Assembly (NCBI GenBank): GCA_012931725.1
Contig: CM022955.1
Span: forward strand, 18,557,500-18,621,499
Origin: Litsea cubeba
Taxonomy: Eukaryota; Streptophyta; Magnoliopsida; Laurales; Lauraceae
Direction of reading: 5' to 3'
Length of the DNA stretch: 64,000 nt
The notes under the pieces are model-generated. The model was given only the letters and a program-made list of their open reading frames with translations, did not search any database and was not told where the DNA came from. Each line of letters starts with the position of its first letter. Position 1 is the first letter of the stretch. Both the position numbers and the translations under genes were made by a program. Below, piece after piece: positions 10,285-21,000 of this stretch.

Positions 10285-11270
10285 CAAGTGAACATGGCCG
10301 AGCTAGAAGACGAGCTTGATAAAGTCGGCCGCGATCCTGAGAAGAAGAGCGTAGAGGATTTGACCGAGGTCAGGCTCGATCCCACCGATCCCGAGTGCCA
10401 CTTCTTGATTGGCAGTCAGCTTACCGAGACGGAAAAGGCCGAGCTCGTCAGTCTACTATTCAGAAACAGGGACGTCTTCGCCTGGACCCCTACGAGATGC
10501 CCGGCATTGACCCCGAAGTTATGTGCCACAGGCTCAGCGTGGACCCTCAACACAAACCAGTGGTGCAGAAGTCACGCAGGACGGGGGTACCACAGTCTGA
10601 GGCAGTAGTTGAAGAGGTTGGAAAGCTGCTTGAGGCGGAGGCAATCAGAGAGGTCAAGTATCCGAAGTGGCTGGCGAATACGGTGGTCGTCAAAAAGAAA
10701 ACTGGGAAGTGGAGAGTTTGCATCGATTTCACTGACCTAAACAAGGCATGTCCCAAAGACAGCTTCCCCCTTCCAAAAATCGACCAGTTGATCGACGCCA
10801 CTGCTGGCCACGACAGGATGAGCTTCCACGATGCTTATCGAGGTTACCACTAAATACCGATGTACGAACCTGACGAGGAGAAGGCTGCGTTCATAACTCC
10901 CAGAGGCATTTACTGTTACAAGGTTATGCCCTTTGGACTAAAGAACGCAGGGGCCACCTACCAGAGGCTAGTCATGAAGATGTTCCAGGCCCAGCTAGGT
11001 AAGACAGTGGAGGTCTACATTGAGGACATGGTCGTCAAGTCCAAGCAGTCCCAGGACCACCTGGCCGACCTGAATCAGGTGTTTGACATACTTAGGAGGT
11101 TCAAGCTCAAGCTCAACGCCTCCTGATGCGCATTCGGCGTCGGCTCCGGCAAATTCCTTGGAAGCCTGGTCACTAGAAGAGGAATTGAAGCCAATCCTGA
11201 TCAGATCACCGTAATCCTTGGAATACAAAGTCCAACATCGACGAAGCAGGTCCAGAAGCTCACTGCATGG
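10285..11270 (+). pseudogene. Reverse transcriptase (Tat-type gypsy), multiply broken
   Basis: This would copy element RNA into cDNA. The linker (FRNRDVFAWTP) is followed by loss of one C in a C-run near 10490, which shifts frame. Reverse transcriptase then reads KWLANTVVVKKKTGKWRVC, a TAA at 10851-10853 inside the motif normally ending YHQIP, then MPFGLKNAGATYQRL. The catalytic box reads YIEDM instead of YxDDM: the first aspartate codon is GAG at 11022-11024. A TGA follows at 11124-11126, and another frameshift occurs near 11260. Several stops fit a single C-to-T change from CAA, CAG or CGA. Confidence 0.88.
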
Positions 11271-11890
11271 CTGCCGCACTCAATCGCTTCGTCAGCAGAT
11301 CATCAGATAGATGTAGGCCTTTCTTTCAACTGCTCAAGAAAAACCTGAAATTCCATTGGACACCAGAATGTGACGAAGCACTGCAAAGGCTCAAAGCCTA
11401 TCTCTCCTCGCCTCCCCTGCTCTCAACTCCGAAACAGGGAGAGGTGCTCTACCTCTACCTCGCGGTTTCGGATCATGCGGTCAGTTCGGTCCTCATTAGA
11501 GAGGACGACAAAAAGCAAATGTCAATCTACTACACGAGCAAAATCATGCTTGACACCGAGACCAGGTACCTCCCAATGGAGAAGCTCGCGTTGGCACTCG
11601 TCAGCGCTTCTCGCAAGCTCTCCCACTATTTTCAAGCCTTCTCCATCATGGTCGTGATGGAACACCCACTCGGAGCGATCTTCAAGAAGGCCGACTTCTC
11701 TGGCCGAATTTCGAAATGGGCCGTCGAACTGGGGCAATACGATATCAAGTACCATCCTAGAACAGCGGTCAAAGCTCAAGTTCTGGCAGATTTCATCATC
11801 GAATTCACCTCTCTAAGTCCGGCCCCGACCCCGCTCGGCGCCGAACTGGGGGACAAGAGGCATGAGGACGAGGTCACTGGGACGGAATAA
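11267..11890 (+). pseudogene. Connection and first RNase H domain (Tat-type gypsy)
   Basis: An open stretch of 207 codons in the third frame carries the typical pol segment after reverse transcriptase: FQLLKKNLKFHWTPECDEAL, LYLYLAVSDHAVSSVLI, IYYTSKIMLDTETRYLPMEK and HYFQAF. RNase H degrades the RNA strand of the RNA:DNA hybrid. The segment ends at TAA 11888-11890, followed closely by TAG 11897-11899. Confidence 0.85.
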
Positions 11891-11899
11891 GAGCAGGCC

Positions 11900-12292
11900 T
11901 AGAACCGATTCCTCGCTTCCGCTTGGAAGGTATTCGTTGATGGATTCTCTACCTCCAAAAGGGCTGGTGCCGGGGTAGTCCTTCAATCTCCAGAGGGATT
12001 GGTTATCGAGCAAGCCCTCACCCTTGATTTCAAAGCATCCAATAACGAGGCGGAGTACGAGGCCCTAATAACTGGGTTGAATAGCGCAAAAATCCTAGGA
12101 GCTCAACAGCTAGCGGTTTTCAGTGATTCACAATTGGTAACAAGCCAGCTGACTGGAGACTACCAGGCTCACGACGACAGGATGGCCGCCTACTTAGCAC
12201 ACACAAAAAAGCTTCTCTCACAGTTCCAAAAAGCCGAAGTCAAGCGGATCGGTAGGGACTCCAACTCTCATGCCGACGCCCTCGCAGCCTAG
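11900..12292 (+). pseudogene. Second RNase H domain, Tat-specific
   Basis: The same frame continues after the two stops with WKVFVDGFSTSKRAGAGVVL, then NNEAEYEALITGL, VFSDSQLV and DSNSHADALA, the spaced acidic motifs of a complete RNase H fold (D, E, D, D). A second RNase H here is what places the element in the Tat clade. It ends at TAG 12290-12292. The sequence to about 12400 is frame-scrambled linker. Confidence 0.85.
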
Positions 12293-12399
12293 CTTCAGCG
12301 GTTGAGGCCGGGAGGAAAAGAACCGTCGAGGTAGGATCGCTAGAAAGGCCAAGCACGGAGCTCCCTCCACCTCGGTAAATCCTATGCGTTAACCTCGGA

Positions 12400-13674
12400 C
12401 CGAGCTGGATGGACGAACTCATCACCTTCCTCAAAGATGACCAGCTCCCCGAAGATAAGAACGAAGCTCGCCGAATCAGACTTAAAGCAGCTCGGTTTTG
12501 GTTGAGCCCATAAGGCAAGCTCTACAAGAAATCCTTCACTGGCCCCTACCTTCAGTGCATACACCCCGACAATGTCGACGACTTCCTCTACGAGATGCAT
12601 GAAGGAATCTGCGGAAGTCATATCGGTGGATGGTCGCTGGCATACCGGGCTATCAGCCAGGGTTACTGGTGGCCGTACATGCAGACTGATGGGCAGAAAT
12701 ACGCCCAGAAATGCGAAAAGTGCCCGAAGTTTTCACACTCCCTCCACCAGCCAGCCCAGGATCTGAGCCCACTATCCAGCCCGTGGCCTTTCGCCCAATG
12801 GGGACTGGACATCGTAGGACCTCTCTACCGAGCTCCAGAAAATAAGAGGTGGCTGATAGTAGCCACTGACTACTTCACCAAGTGGATAGAAACAGAAGCA
12901 CTCTCTTCCATCACTGAGCACGATTCGAAGAATTTCGTCTGGAGAAACATCGTCACGAGGCTCGGAATTCCACGGACCTTAATCTCAGATAACGGGACTC
13001 AGTCCGATTCCAACCTCTTCAAAACCTTCTGCCAGGGGCTCGGCATCAAAAATCATTACTCCACCCCAGCATACCCCCAGAGTAACGGTCAAGTCGAGAT
13101 CTCCAACAAGGTGATGCTCGACGGACTCAAGAAGAGGCTCGATCGAGCCAAAGGAAGATGGGTGGAAGAACTGCCGAGCGTCCTATGGGCATATAGGACG
13201 ACACCAAGACGCTCCACCTCGGCAACCCCTTTCTCTCTCGCTTATGGCATGGAAGCCGTGATTCCACTTGAGGTCGGCCTCCCGACCTTGAGATCGGAAC
13301 TCTTTGACCAAGGCCATAAAGACGTAAACTTGACTCGGGAGTTAGACCTAGCCAAAGAGCGCAGAGAAGCAGCGGCCGTCCGTCTGGCTGCCTATCAGCA
13401 GCAATTGGCCAAGGGCTACAACCAAAGGGTCAGGGAGAGGAAATTCTCAGTTGGGGAACTCGTCTTAAAGAAGTCCCTCCCGCAGGACAAAGATCCGAAC
13501 CATGGCAAGTTGGCGCCAAACTGGCACAGACCATTCAAGGTTACTGCGGTCTGCGGTCGTTCAGCTTACAAACTTGAGAGCACCTCGGCACTCTTGCCAG
13601 GTTGCCGGCGCGCCCCGGTCGTTCACCGTCGGTTAAGGCCAAATCATCTCATATTTTCCTTGGCATTTTTCTGA
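12400..13674 (+). pseudogene. Integrase (Tat-type gypsy)
   Basis: Integrase inserts the cDNA into host DNA. Reading in one frame from about 12400 meets a TAA at 12511-12513, then is open to 13674. The HHCC zinc finger is HEGICGSH...CEKCPKF (about 12592-12730). The catalytic core keeps all three acidic residues: D at 12808 (WGLDIVGPL), D at 12988 (SDNGTQ) and E at 13096 (NGQVEISN), with 35 residues between the last two. The C-terminal part (VGELVLKK, NWHRPFKVT) is present but degenerates near 13600. No LTR follows. Confidence 0.88.
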
Positions 13675-13747
13675 AATGAGAGATTTTTCAGGGGTGAGGT
13701 GGCACCCCCACAGCCCACCTCCCCATTTGCTTTAATATATATAATGA
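13660..13747 (-). mobile_element. Helitron-like 5' end module, copy 1
   Basis: The ~80-bp module (gagagatttttcaggggtga, then ggcacccccacagcccacct, ending gctttaatatatataatga) recurs near 25020-25115 and 30710-30796, with a looser relative at 60290-60391. On the minus strand it begins TCATTATATATATTAAAGC, resembling TC-starting, AT-rich 5' ends of plant Helitrons. No helicase ORF is seen. It abuts the truncated gypsy integrase. Confidence 0.4.
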
Positions 13748-15186
13748 GGAATTGATGTTTGGAGGCCACTAGTTAAACGAAGAAAAAGAAAATTCCAATA
13801 GAGATATAAATAGATATCATCAGTAGGAACAAGCACTAAAAAAAGAAAAAGCACACAACTTGAATCCTCACTCTCTACAAATTTTGTGTTTATAAATGTT
13901 GGTTGGTTAGACTGTCTTCAATTGTGAAATCAGTCTTGATTTGTTCATTTTATTTTGACCATCTAATTTAGTCTGACCCTCTCAATCCCTTCTCTCTCCC
14001 TGCGTACTCTCATCCTACTCCGAAACTCTTATTGGTTTTAAGAGGATCTTAATAAAAAAAGATCTAAAATGGACCCTATTTGAAATAGATGTTCTTGAAA
14101 CAGTGCGTTTGGTAACACAACATAACTAATTGAAATGTATGCTTTAAATCCAACCATAAATTATTTTTCTTTAATTTCTCCATACCCTTATGGAATATGA
14201 TGCTAGTTTTTTACCCCATGGATGGCCTAAGTATTATCAAGAGAACGAATGGTTTGGATCTTGAAATTAATAGAGGCACACAAATTTAAAAAAAAAATTG
14301 ACCAAATAGTCCATGCGTTTTTACAAATTGCTCGGGATCCGTAATTGATCAACGGTTCAAATTTGATCTCATATTAGTTCTTGCACTACCCCAGATATCC
14401 TACGGTTTGGATTATGATTTATTTGTCCAGAACTCAAGTAAAAATAAAAAAACACACAGCATCCATTTTATAGTTTCTTCTACGATGATTTTCACATAAG
14501 TAATCCAACGGTTCTCCGATTTTTCATATTTTCTTGAGTAATGGACCACATCAGTGGCTAACATTTGGACTCATGGCAGTTTTAAGTCTTCCAAACAATA
14601 TGAACGGCTTGGATTGTGATTATCGGGCCCACAATGTCCAGAATAATACATAAATGGCTCATGTTTTTTACAAATATCTCGAGATTCGAGAAAGATCAAC
14701 GGCTGAAACTTGGAGACATGGCCTTGATAGGCCTTCTTCACATTTCTAACGGTGTGGATCATGGTTGTGGGTCCCATAAGGTAAGCCAAAATTGGAAAAA
14801 TGGGACGGTCATGATTCATGTGCATGTCTTTCTATGCGTGTCTATTTGAAATCAGGCCACTTTCTTGACTTACATGAAAATGACATTTTATGTCTTGTTC
14901 TCTTTTTGAAAAGACACATAAAATGCATCCCCAAAAGCTCTAATGTCTGTTTTGAACTGGTTTAAGACAATAAAAGGTAAATTTAAGAGATGCTAAACTG
15001 AACCTCATCCTGCTCCGAACCCACGTTCTCTCCTCTCATCAAACCGCAGTAACTTTCTCAAACGTTTTCTACAGCCCTTCCCAATTCCCTCCCTCTTCCC
15101 CACGTCCCCCACTTTCTCCATATCAAGGACACACGGTTATCCTTCCCTTTTCTTCTAAAGCCGCCTCACCTAGGTATCGAAAACCC
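13748..15186. other. Unassigned DNA with a diverged internal duplication
   Basis: No coding region is visible. Two diverged copies of a segment (ttacaaat..ctcg.gat.cg.., gatcaacggctgaaac) lie near 14310-14380 and 14665-14740, which suggests relics of non-autonomous elements. A pyrimidine-rich stretch at 15000-15170 could be the 5' untranslated region of the candidate gene that follows. Confidence 0.4.
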
Positions 15187-16075
15187 ATGTTTCCGCTCTC
15201 AGTCTCAAGGTCTCCTAAACTCAAATCTCAAAACCCTACTCTCGGTGTCAGGGTCCGGCAGTTCAGCTCCGGCATAATCACTTCGTGCGGAAAAATGTGA
15301 GTCTCTCTCTTCTTTCGTCTCTTATTCTCTTCTCTTTCTTCCTCCTCACCTCCATCCACCAACAACACCCCCACACACTCTCTCTGTAAAAATTAGAGTG
15401 GTGATGAGATTTCTACCTTTGAATCATAGTCATGGGAAAATGCCTGCTTCCAAATGGATTTGATGAATTGAGTCCCTGAAATGTAGTTTTCCTTCTTGAA
15501 TCGACTCCTGCTCTTGGGGCTGAAGTGCTTCCTTCAAAGTTAAACCTCATACCAAGTTGGAATGGAATGGTAAGGGGAATGGTTGAGAGAAGTGGGTTTC
15601 TCATATATTCTAGCGCATGACTCATGCTTGTATATTTTCTTTTCTTTGATGTTTTTGTTCTATCTTTTGAATTTCTCCCGCATTCTAGAACATGACCAGG
15701 TATGCATGTTTTCTTATTGGAATGAAATGAGTTTTATTAGGTTAGTTTATGCATACCAATTGTATGATAAACTCTATATGAATGAAAATGACACTAAGTA
15801 GTCTCTATCTCATCCAATAAAAACTAAATTAGAAAATGGTATATTTGTAAACACTGCATGTACTCAAAGCAAAACAGCTATAGTGTCCCATGAAAATGTC
15901 AATCAGATTTTACTCATATAGTTCGTAAGAATAATATGTTAATGTTGATGGTAGGGAGCGATCAAATCCTTCACCGCCATGCAATGATGATTCCCTTAGC
16001 TGCATCTTTTCATGGCAGATATTGCTCTCATCATCTCAAACATCTCGAAAAAATAGAATTGGGGTGCTAACTTGA
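15187..16075 (+). CDS. Candidate two-exon host gene, function unknown
   Basis: Exon 1 would be 15187-15296 (ATG, 110 nt) and ends at the strong donor GTGAGT at 15297. The first acceptor that keeps the frame is TAG at 15952-15954. Exon 2 (15955-16075) continues open to TGA at 16073-16075 and gives about 76 residues. Exon 1 reads MFPLSVSRSPK..., arginine- and serine-rich with no acidic residue, ending VRVRQFSSG, which looks like a mitochondrial or plastid targeting peptide. Exon 2 is serine-rich and matches no family I recognise. Codon order across the splice is consistent, but the model is short and unsupported by homology. It may be a truncated gene or a chance pairing of splice sites. The Sirevirus-like element lies 0.8 kb downstream. 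Confidence 0.3.
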
Positions 16076-16882
16076 ACTATATTAGGTCATAGTGTTTCAT
16101 TTTTTTTCATCTTTCCTTGATCTGGAAGGATTTTAGGAATTCTAATTTATAAGTTTGTGACCGAGTTGGATTCTGTTCTTGCAATGAGGTTGCAACGATC
16201 TGTGGATATCTTGTAATTGCTGTAATTAATAATGGATTTTATTTATCAATTTTTTCACTTTCATAGCCTTTAAAAAAAATATATCACATATCTGTTGTTG
16301 GACTAACTATCCTTTATTTTTTATTTAATTTTTTTTATCTATTTCTGTATTAGAAGTTTGTGACTAAGTTGGATTATGTTCCTGCAATGAGGTTGCGACG
16401 ATTCATGTTGCAATGGATTTTCTTTGTTTATGTTTTCACTTCCATAGCTTTTTTAAAATTTTTTCAATCTCACATCTTTGTTATTGGAGTAACTATCATT
16501 TGATTTTTTTTCCTTTTGTCTATTTTGCTCATATATTCCGGAATAAAAGTTCGTGATCGAGGGATACTGCTCATGCAATGAGGTTTTATGTATTTATTTG
16601 TTCCCTTTAATAACTTGGAAGTGCAATGCTTACTTTATTAGATTTGAAATGTTCATCAAGTTTTTGTAAACTTCCTCCTCTCATTTATGTCCACCTTTTC
16701 ATTTTGGTATGTATTGTTGCTCTGTCTTAAGTTTGCCAAGGTGGCTCTAAATTTTGATCATATTACATTAAGCTATTGATATTACTTTTAACATGATCTT
16801 TCCTTCATCTTATTGGTACAACTGGATTAGATTTTATTTCACAGAGATGTTTTGTATGAAGTGAAGTATACATTATGTAGGA
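16076..16882. other. T-rich non-coding DNA
   Basis: No ORF or repeat end is recognised. A short diverged duplication is visible (aagtttgtgac.gagttgga, ttgcaatgaggttg.aacga), near 16150-16200 and 16345-16405, with a weaker third copy near 16550. The composition is intron-like. Confidence 0.4.
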
Positions 16883-17081
16883 ACTTCTGTTGGAATTTGA
16901 GATACATTGAGACGTCTTATGAAGCATTGAAGTGTTTAGTATCTCAAGTATCATTTTGTGTTGGAATTATTGTCAACACAATGTCACAAGTGTGGTGTTG
17001 ATAGTGTGGTGTTGATAGAGCTTCAAAGAGAAAACAGAGCTGAAACAGTACAGGAAATCAGAATTCCTGAAGCAGTGTGGC

Positions 17082-17210
17082 CGGTCGACCGGGGACCCCA
17101 CGCGGTCGACCGGACAAGAGAAGTCTGCAGAAGACAAGTCTCAGTTAGCTCCCAGTTATTTGTTGCCACAGTGTGTCGCCGGTCGACCGAGGACCCCACG
17201 CGGTCGACCG
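17082..17210. promoter_or_regulatory. Four CGGTCGACCG palindromes in U3
   Basis: Perfect 10-bp palindromes start at 17082, 17103, 17180 and 17201. They form two pairs, each 21 bp apart and joined by ggaccccacg. They lie 130-260 bp upstream of the TATA box. In the 3' LTR the same four sites start at 23350, 23371, 23447 and 23468; the last has one CpG-to-TpG change. Confidence 0.9.
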
Positions 17211-17341
17211 AGCACGGGAAACCAGAATTGCGCAGAAATAGAAGTTTTGCACGAAAATTCAGGAAACTTATGTATTTCGTTTGGGACTCTTTCTAAACGA
17301 ATTCTAGCCTAATTTGAACACTCTTTAGGGTTACCATAACC

Positions 17342-17349
17342 TATATAAA
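17342..17349 (+). promoter_or_regulatory. TATA box, Sirevirus-like 5' LTR
   Basis: The sequence tatataaa is preceded by ttaccataacc and is duplicated at 23609-23616 in the 3' LTR. About 30 bp downstream lies a purine-rich leader (ggagagaagagaagagag), consistent with a transcription start there. Confidence 0.75.
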
Positions 17350-17957
17350 GGCTTGCTAAGTTCGTTTTCATTAGGAGAGAAGAGAAGAGAGAACAAAAGA
17401 GAGGGTTTTGGAGAGAAGAGTGATTGGAGAAGAAGGTGCTGCTGTGTGCTGTTGTGCTGCAAGTTTCTACAGCAAGTTGGATGAAAATATGCTCATGAAG
17501 ATGGTGATTCGTCCATAGATAAGTGTCTCTCTTTTTATGCTATAAATTTCAATTTGTAAGGGATTGAGAGAGAGAGATTGTAGAGGGGAAGGGCTGTAGA
17601 AAAGTTCTCTACTTTAATTCTGTAGAACATCAAGTTGGTGCTTGGTGTTAGGGGTTTGGTGATCCTATCTGTTGGTACAGATAAATTGTAAAGGGGGTAG
17701 GTGCTTCCTAGATAGTTGGTGCTATCTGAAACTTAAGGGTTGGTGCTCTTTGTCGTTGGTGCGACTAAATAGATTCAGACCTGTTCCGGATCGGTGTTCG
17801 GACAGTCTTTGAACCGTGGATGTAGCCTTTTGGTGAACCACGTTAAATATGGTGTCCTTGTGTGATTTAATTTGCTTTTGTTGTTAAATTGGACCTGTTT
17901 TTAAGGGATCACTGATTCACCCCCCCCCCCCTCTCAGTGATCGCGATATCTAATAAT

Positions 17958-17969
17958 TGGTATCAAAGC
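17958..17969 (+). promoter_or_regulatory. Primer-binding site, initiator-Met type
   Basis: The sequence tggtatcaaagc follows the 5' LTR by two bases. It matches the common copia site TGGTATCAGAGC, complementary to the 3' end of initiator-methionine tRNA, with one substitution. Confidence 0.85.
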
Positions 17970-18024
17970 GCCAAGGCTCCCTTGATAAGCTTAACACGCT
18001 AAGGGTGATCTCTTGTCAAATCAC

Positions 18025-21000
18025 ATGGGATCCAATACAGGGAATATGAAAGCACCTTTGTTTGATGGTTCTAATTACTCCTTCTGGAAGATCAGAATGC
18101 AGGCTTTCATCAAATCACTTGGCTATGATGTCTGGGAGACTGTCAGAGTCGGTTACAATACTGCCATCGTACCCACTGATGCTGCAACGAAGAAGTTAGC
18201 AGACAACGACTCCAAAGCGCAGAATGCACTCTTTAGTGGCCTTGTGGACAGCGAGCTGGTCAAAGTAATTGCATGCAAAACAGCCAAGGAAATATGGGAC
18301 AAGTTGAAAAGCATTCATGAAGGAGATGAGAAGATCAAAGAAGCGAAATTGCAAACTCATCGCTCTCAATTCGAGTCTCTTCGCATGGAGGAAAGCGAGA
18401 ATGTTGACTTGTATATGCAACGAGTGAATGAAGTCACGAATGACATTCGTGGACTAGGGTAGGAGATTAAAGAACCAGTCATCGTCAAAAAGGTTCTAAG
18501 ATCTCTTCTTCCTCGGTTTGATTCAAAAGTCTCAGCCATAGAAGAAGCCAAGGATCTGAATGAATTTACCATGGATGAGTTGCATGGTTCAGTCACTGCC
18601 TATGAGATGCGCATAGGTAAGACGTCTTCATCTGATAGAGAAGCGGCCTTCAAAGTTCAAAAAAAGAGAAAAGAGACTGCTGGTCATGATGCTGATACTG
18701 ATGATGATGAGCTTGAGGCTCAATTAGTTAGAAAGCTGAAGAAAGGAAGCAATGGAAAGTACAAAGGGAAGCTACCCTTTAAATGCTTCAATTGTGGCGG
18801 TGTTGGTCACTTTGCTGCGAAGTGTCCGCTGAAAGAAAACAATGATGATGACTCTTATGTTGATAAGAGTAAATGGAAGAAAAATTTCAGAAAGAGGGGC
18901 AAAGCAAAAAGCTTCATCAGTCAATATAATGACAGCACGTCTGAAACTTCAGACGATGATGAATCAGCCGAGGCAACTGAAGCTCTCTTCATGGTTACTG
19001 TTGAAGAAGAAGAGGAGCAAGAGCCGGAAGAGGAAGAGGAGGCTGAGGTCAATCTTGAAGAAGAACTCATTGCCGCACTTGAGGAGCTTAGCATGGAACG
19101 AAAAACAAGTAAGAAAAATCTGAAACTTCTTCATGAATCTGAAAGTTCAGTTATTGCTTTGAAAACTCAAGTTGAAGAATATAAAAGAATGGTAGAAGTC
19201 CTAGAAATACAAATCAGTACCAAAACTGAGGAAGTGGTGAAACTTGAGAATGAAATCCTTGGAGCAAGGACTGAAAATATACAAATGAATCAAAAGCTCA
19301 AGGAATTCCAAGCAATCAATGGAACATTGAAGCTAAATGAAATACTGAAAGTTCAAAGGCCTCCTCACTTCAAATTTGGTCTAGGATTTGAGAATGGAGA
19401 ATCCTCTAAGATTACACCTCCTGAAAAGACAAAACCTGTGAAGCCCACCCAGCCTAGAAAAGAGTCCATTCATGTGAGAAAGGAAATGAAGTCTAACCAG
19501 CCACAAAGAAGATTCAAATTTTATGGTTACTGTTATCATTACAATAGATATGGACATAAAAGGGCTGAATGCAAATTCTATGTTAGAAACAGCTCATTTG
19601 TGACTAGGAACCCTTTTTCAATCCTAAACAGCCACAAAATTGAGTGCTATAAGTGTCATAATTATGGACACTTGACTAGGGATTGTAGGTTGCCTATTGC
19701 TAACCAATTTCAGGTTGAAAAGAAATCCAAGTTAGTTAAGGCATGGAGGGCAGAGAAAATGGAAGATAATTCCAAGGAATCTCTTATTGTGCAAATGGCA
19801 TTCAATGCACAAAAGAAGGCAGCACCATGGGTCCTTGATAGTGGCTGTTCAAGCCATATGACAGGTGATAAGGAAAAATTCATCAAATTACAGCACTATG
19901 AAGGCGGATCAGTGAAGTTTGGTAACAATGATGGTGCCAAAATCTGCGGAAAAGTTGTTGTTCAGCTAAAGGCAAACAAGATCAGATCAGAAGAGGTCTT
20001 ATATGTGTCTGGACTGAGACACAACTTGCTTAGTGTGAGCCAGATCTGTGACAAAGGCCACGAAGTTGTCTTCACTAAGAATGGGTTTGCTATCAAGAAG
20101 TGTAGCAATGGCAAAACAGTGGCTACTGGATCTAGGACTGCTGGAAATCTCTATACATTGTCAGATGGAGCTGAAAAGACTTGCTTGATGAGTCGGACAG
20201 AGGAAAGTTGGTTGTGGCACAAACGCCTTAGGCATCTAAACTTTGATAACAAGTCAAAGATTTGCAATTCAAAGGCTGTCAGAGGTATGTCTACAGTTGA
20301 AAAGCCTTCCAACCCCATTTGCGATTCTTGCCAAAAGGGAAAGCAAACGAGGGTAATATTCAAGTCAAAGGAGCATCATTCAAAGAAACCTCTTGAGCTA
20401 GTGCACACTGATCTCTGTGGACCGATGCGAACTCAAAGCACCAATGGAGATAAGTATTTTATGTTATGCATTGATGATTATACTCGTATGACATGGGTAT
20501 TATTTCTTAAGCATAAACATCAAGCACTTGATCGTTTTAAAGTGTTTAAAGCACAGGTTGAAAATATGCTTGGAAAACGTATCAAGATTTTAAGGTCTGA
20601 TCGAGGAGGTGAATTCACATCTGAAGAGTTCACTAACTATTGTGAGCACCATGGCATTCAAAGACAATATTCAGCCTCTAGAACTCCACAGCAAAATGGA
20701 GTTGTGGAACGGAAAAATCGCACCGTGCAAGAGATGGCTCGCACAATGCTAACTGAGAGCAAGCTAGCTGACAAATACTGGAAGGAGGCAATCCATACGG
20801 CTGTATACATTCAGAATCGATGCTTGATCAGGCCACATGAAGACAAAACTCCTTATGAGCTATGGTTTGGGAGAAAAGCAACAGTCAAGCACTTCAGAGT
20901 CTTCGATAGCAAGTGTTACATCAAGCGTCTTGAACAAAATCCGGGCAAGTTTGAAGAAAGAGCTGATGAAGGTATATTTCTGGGTTACTCCTCCTCTAGT

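Larger units (their letters stand above)
2927..13674 (+). mobile_element. Decayed Tat-type Ty3/gypsy retrotransposon, 3' LTR missing
   Basis: Domain order is LTR, primer-binding site, gag, protease, reverse transcriptase, RNase H, a second RNase H and integrase, on the plus strand. A second RNase H between the pol RNase H and the integrase is the hallmark of the Tat clade. Coding sequence is broken by many in-frame stops and several frameshifts. A solo LTR (6625-9487) splits gag and a hAT MITE (3734-4185) sits in the LTR. The integrase runs to 13674 and then meets a Helitron-like end; no 3' LTR follows, so the right side is lost. The left limit is uncertain. Confidence 0.85.
16888..17955 (+). 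repeat. 5' LTR of the Sirevirus-like element
   Basis: The LTR starts TGTTGGAATT and ends ctaata (ctaaca in the 3' LTR). U3 holds four CGGTCGACCG palindromes, then a TATA box (tatataaa, 17342-17349). Near the end is the inverted pair GATCACTGA/TCAGTGATC (17907-17942) enclosing a C12 tract. It differs from the 3' LTR by scattered substitutions and small indels. Confidence 0.95.

Noticed and set aside
15413..15625. 70-codon minus-strand ORF
   Set aside because: It overlaps the intron of the candidate gene model and shows no domain. A plus-strand reading of the same stretch ending at a gtaagg donor could not be joined in frame to exon 1.
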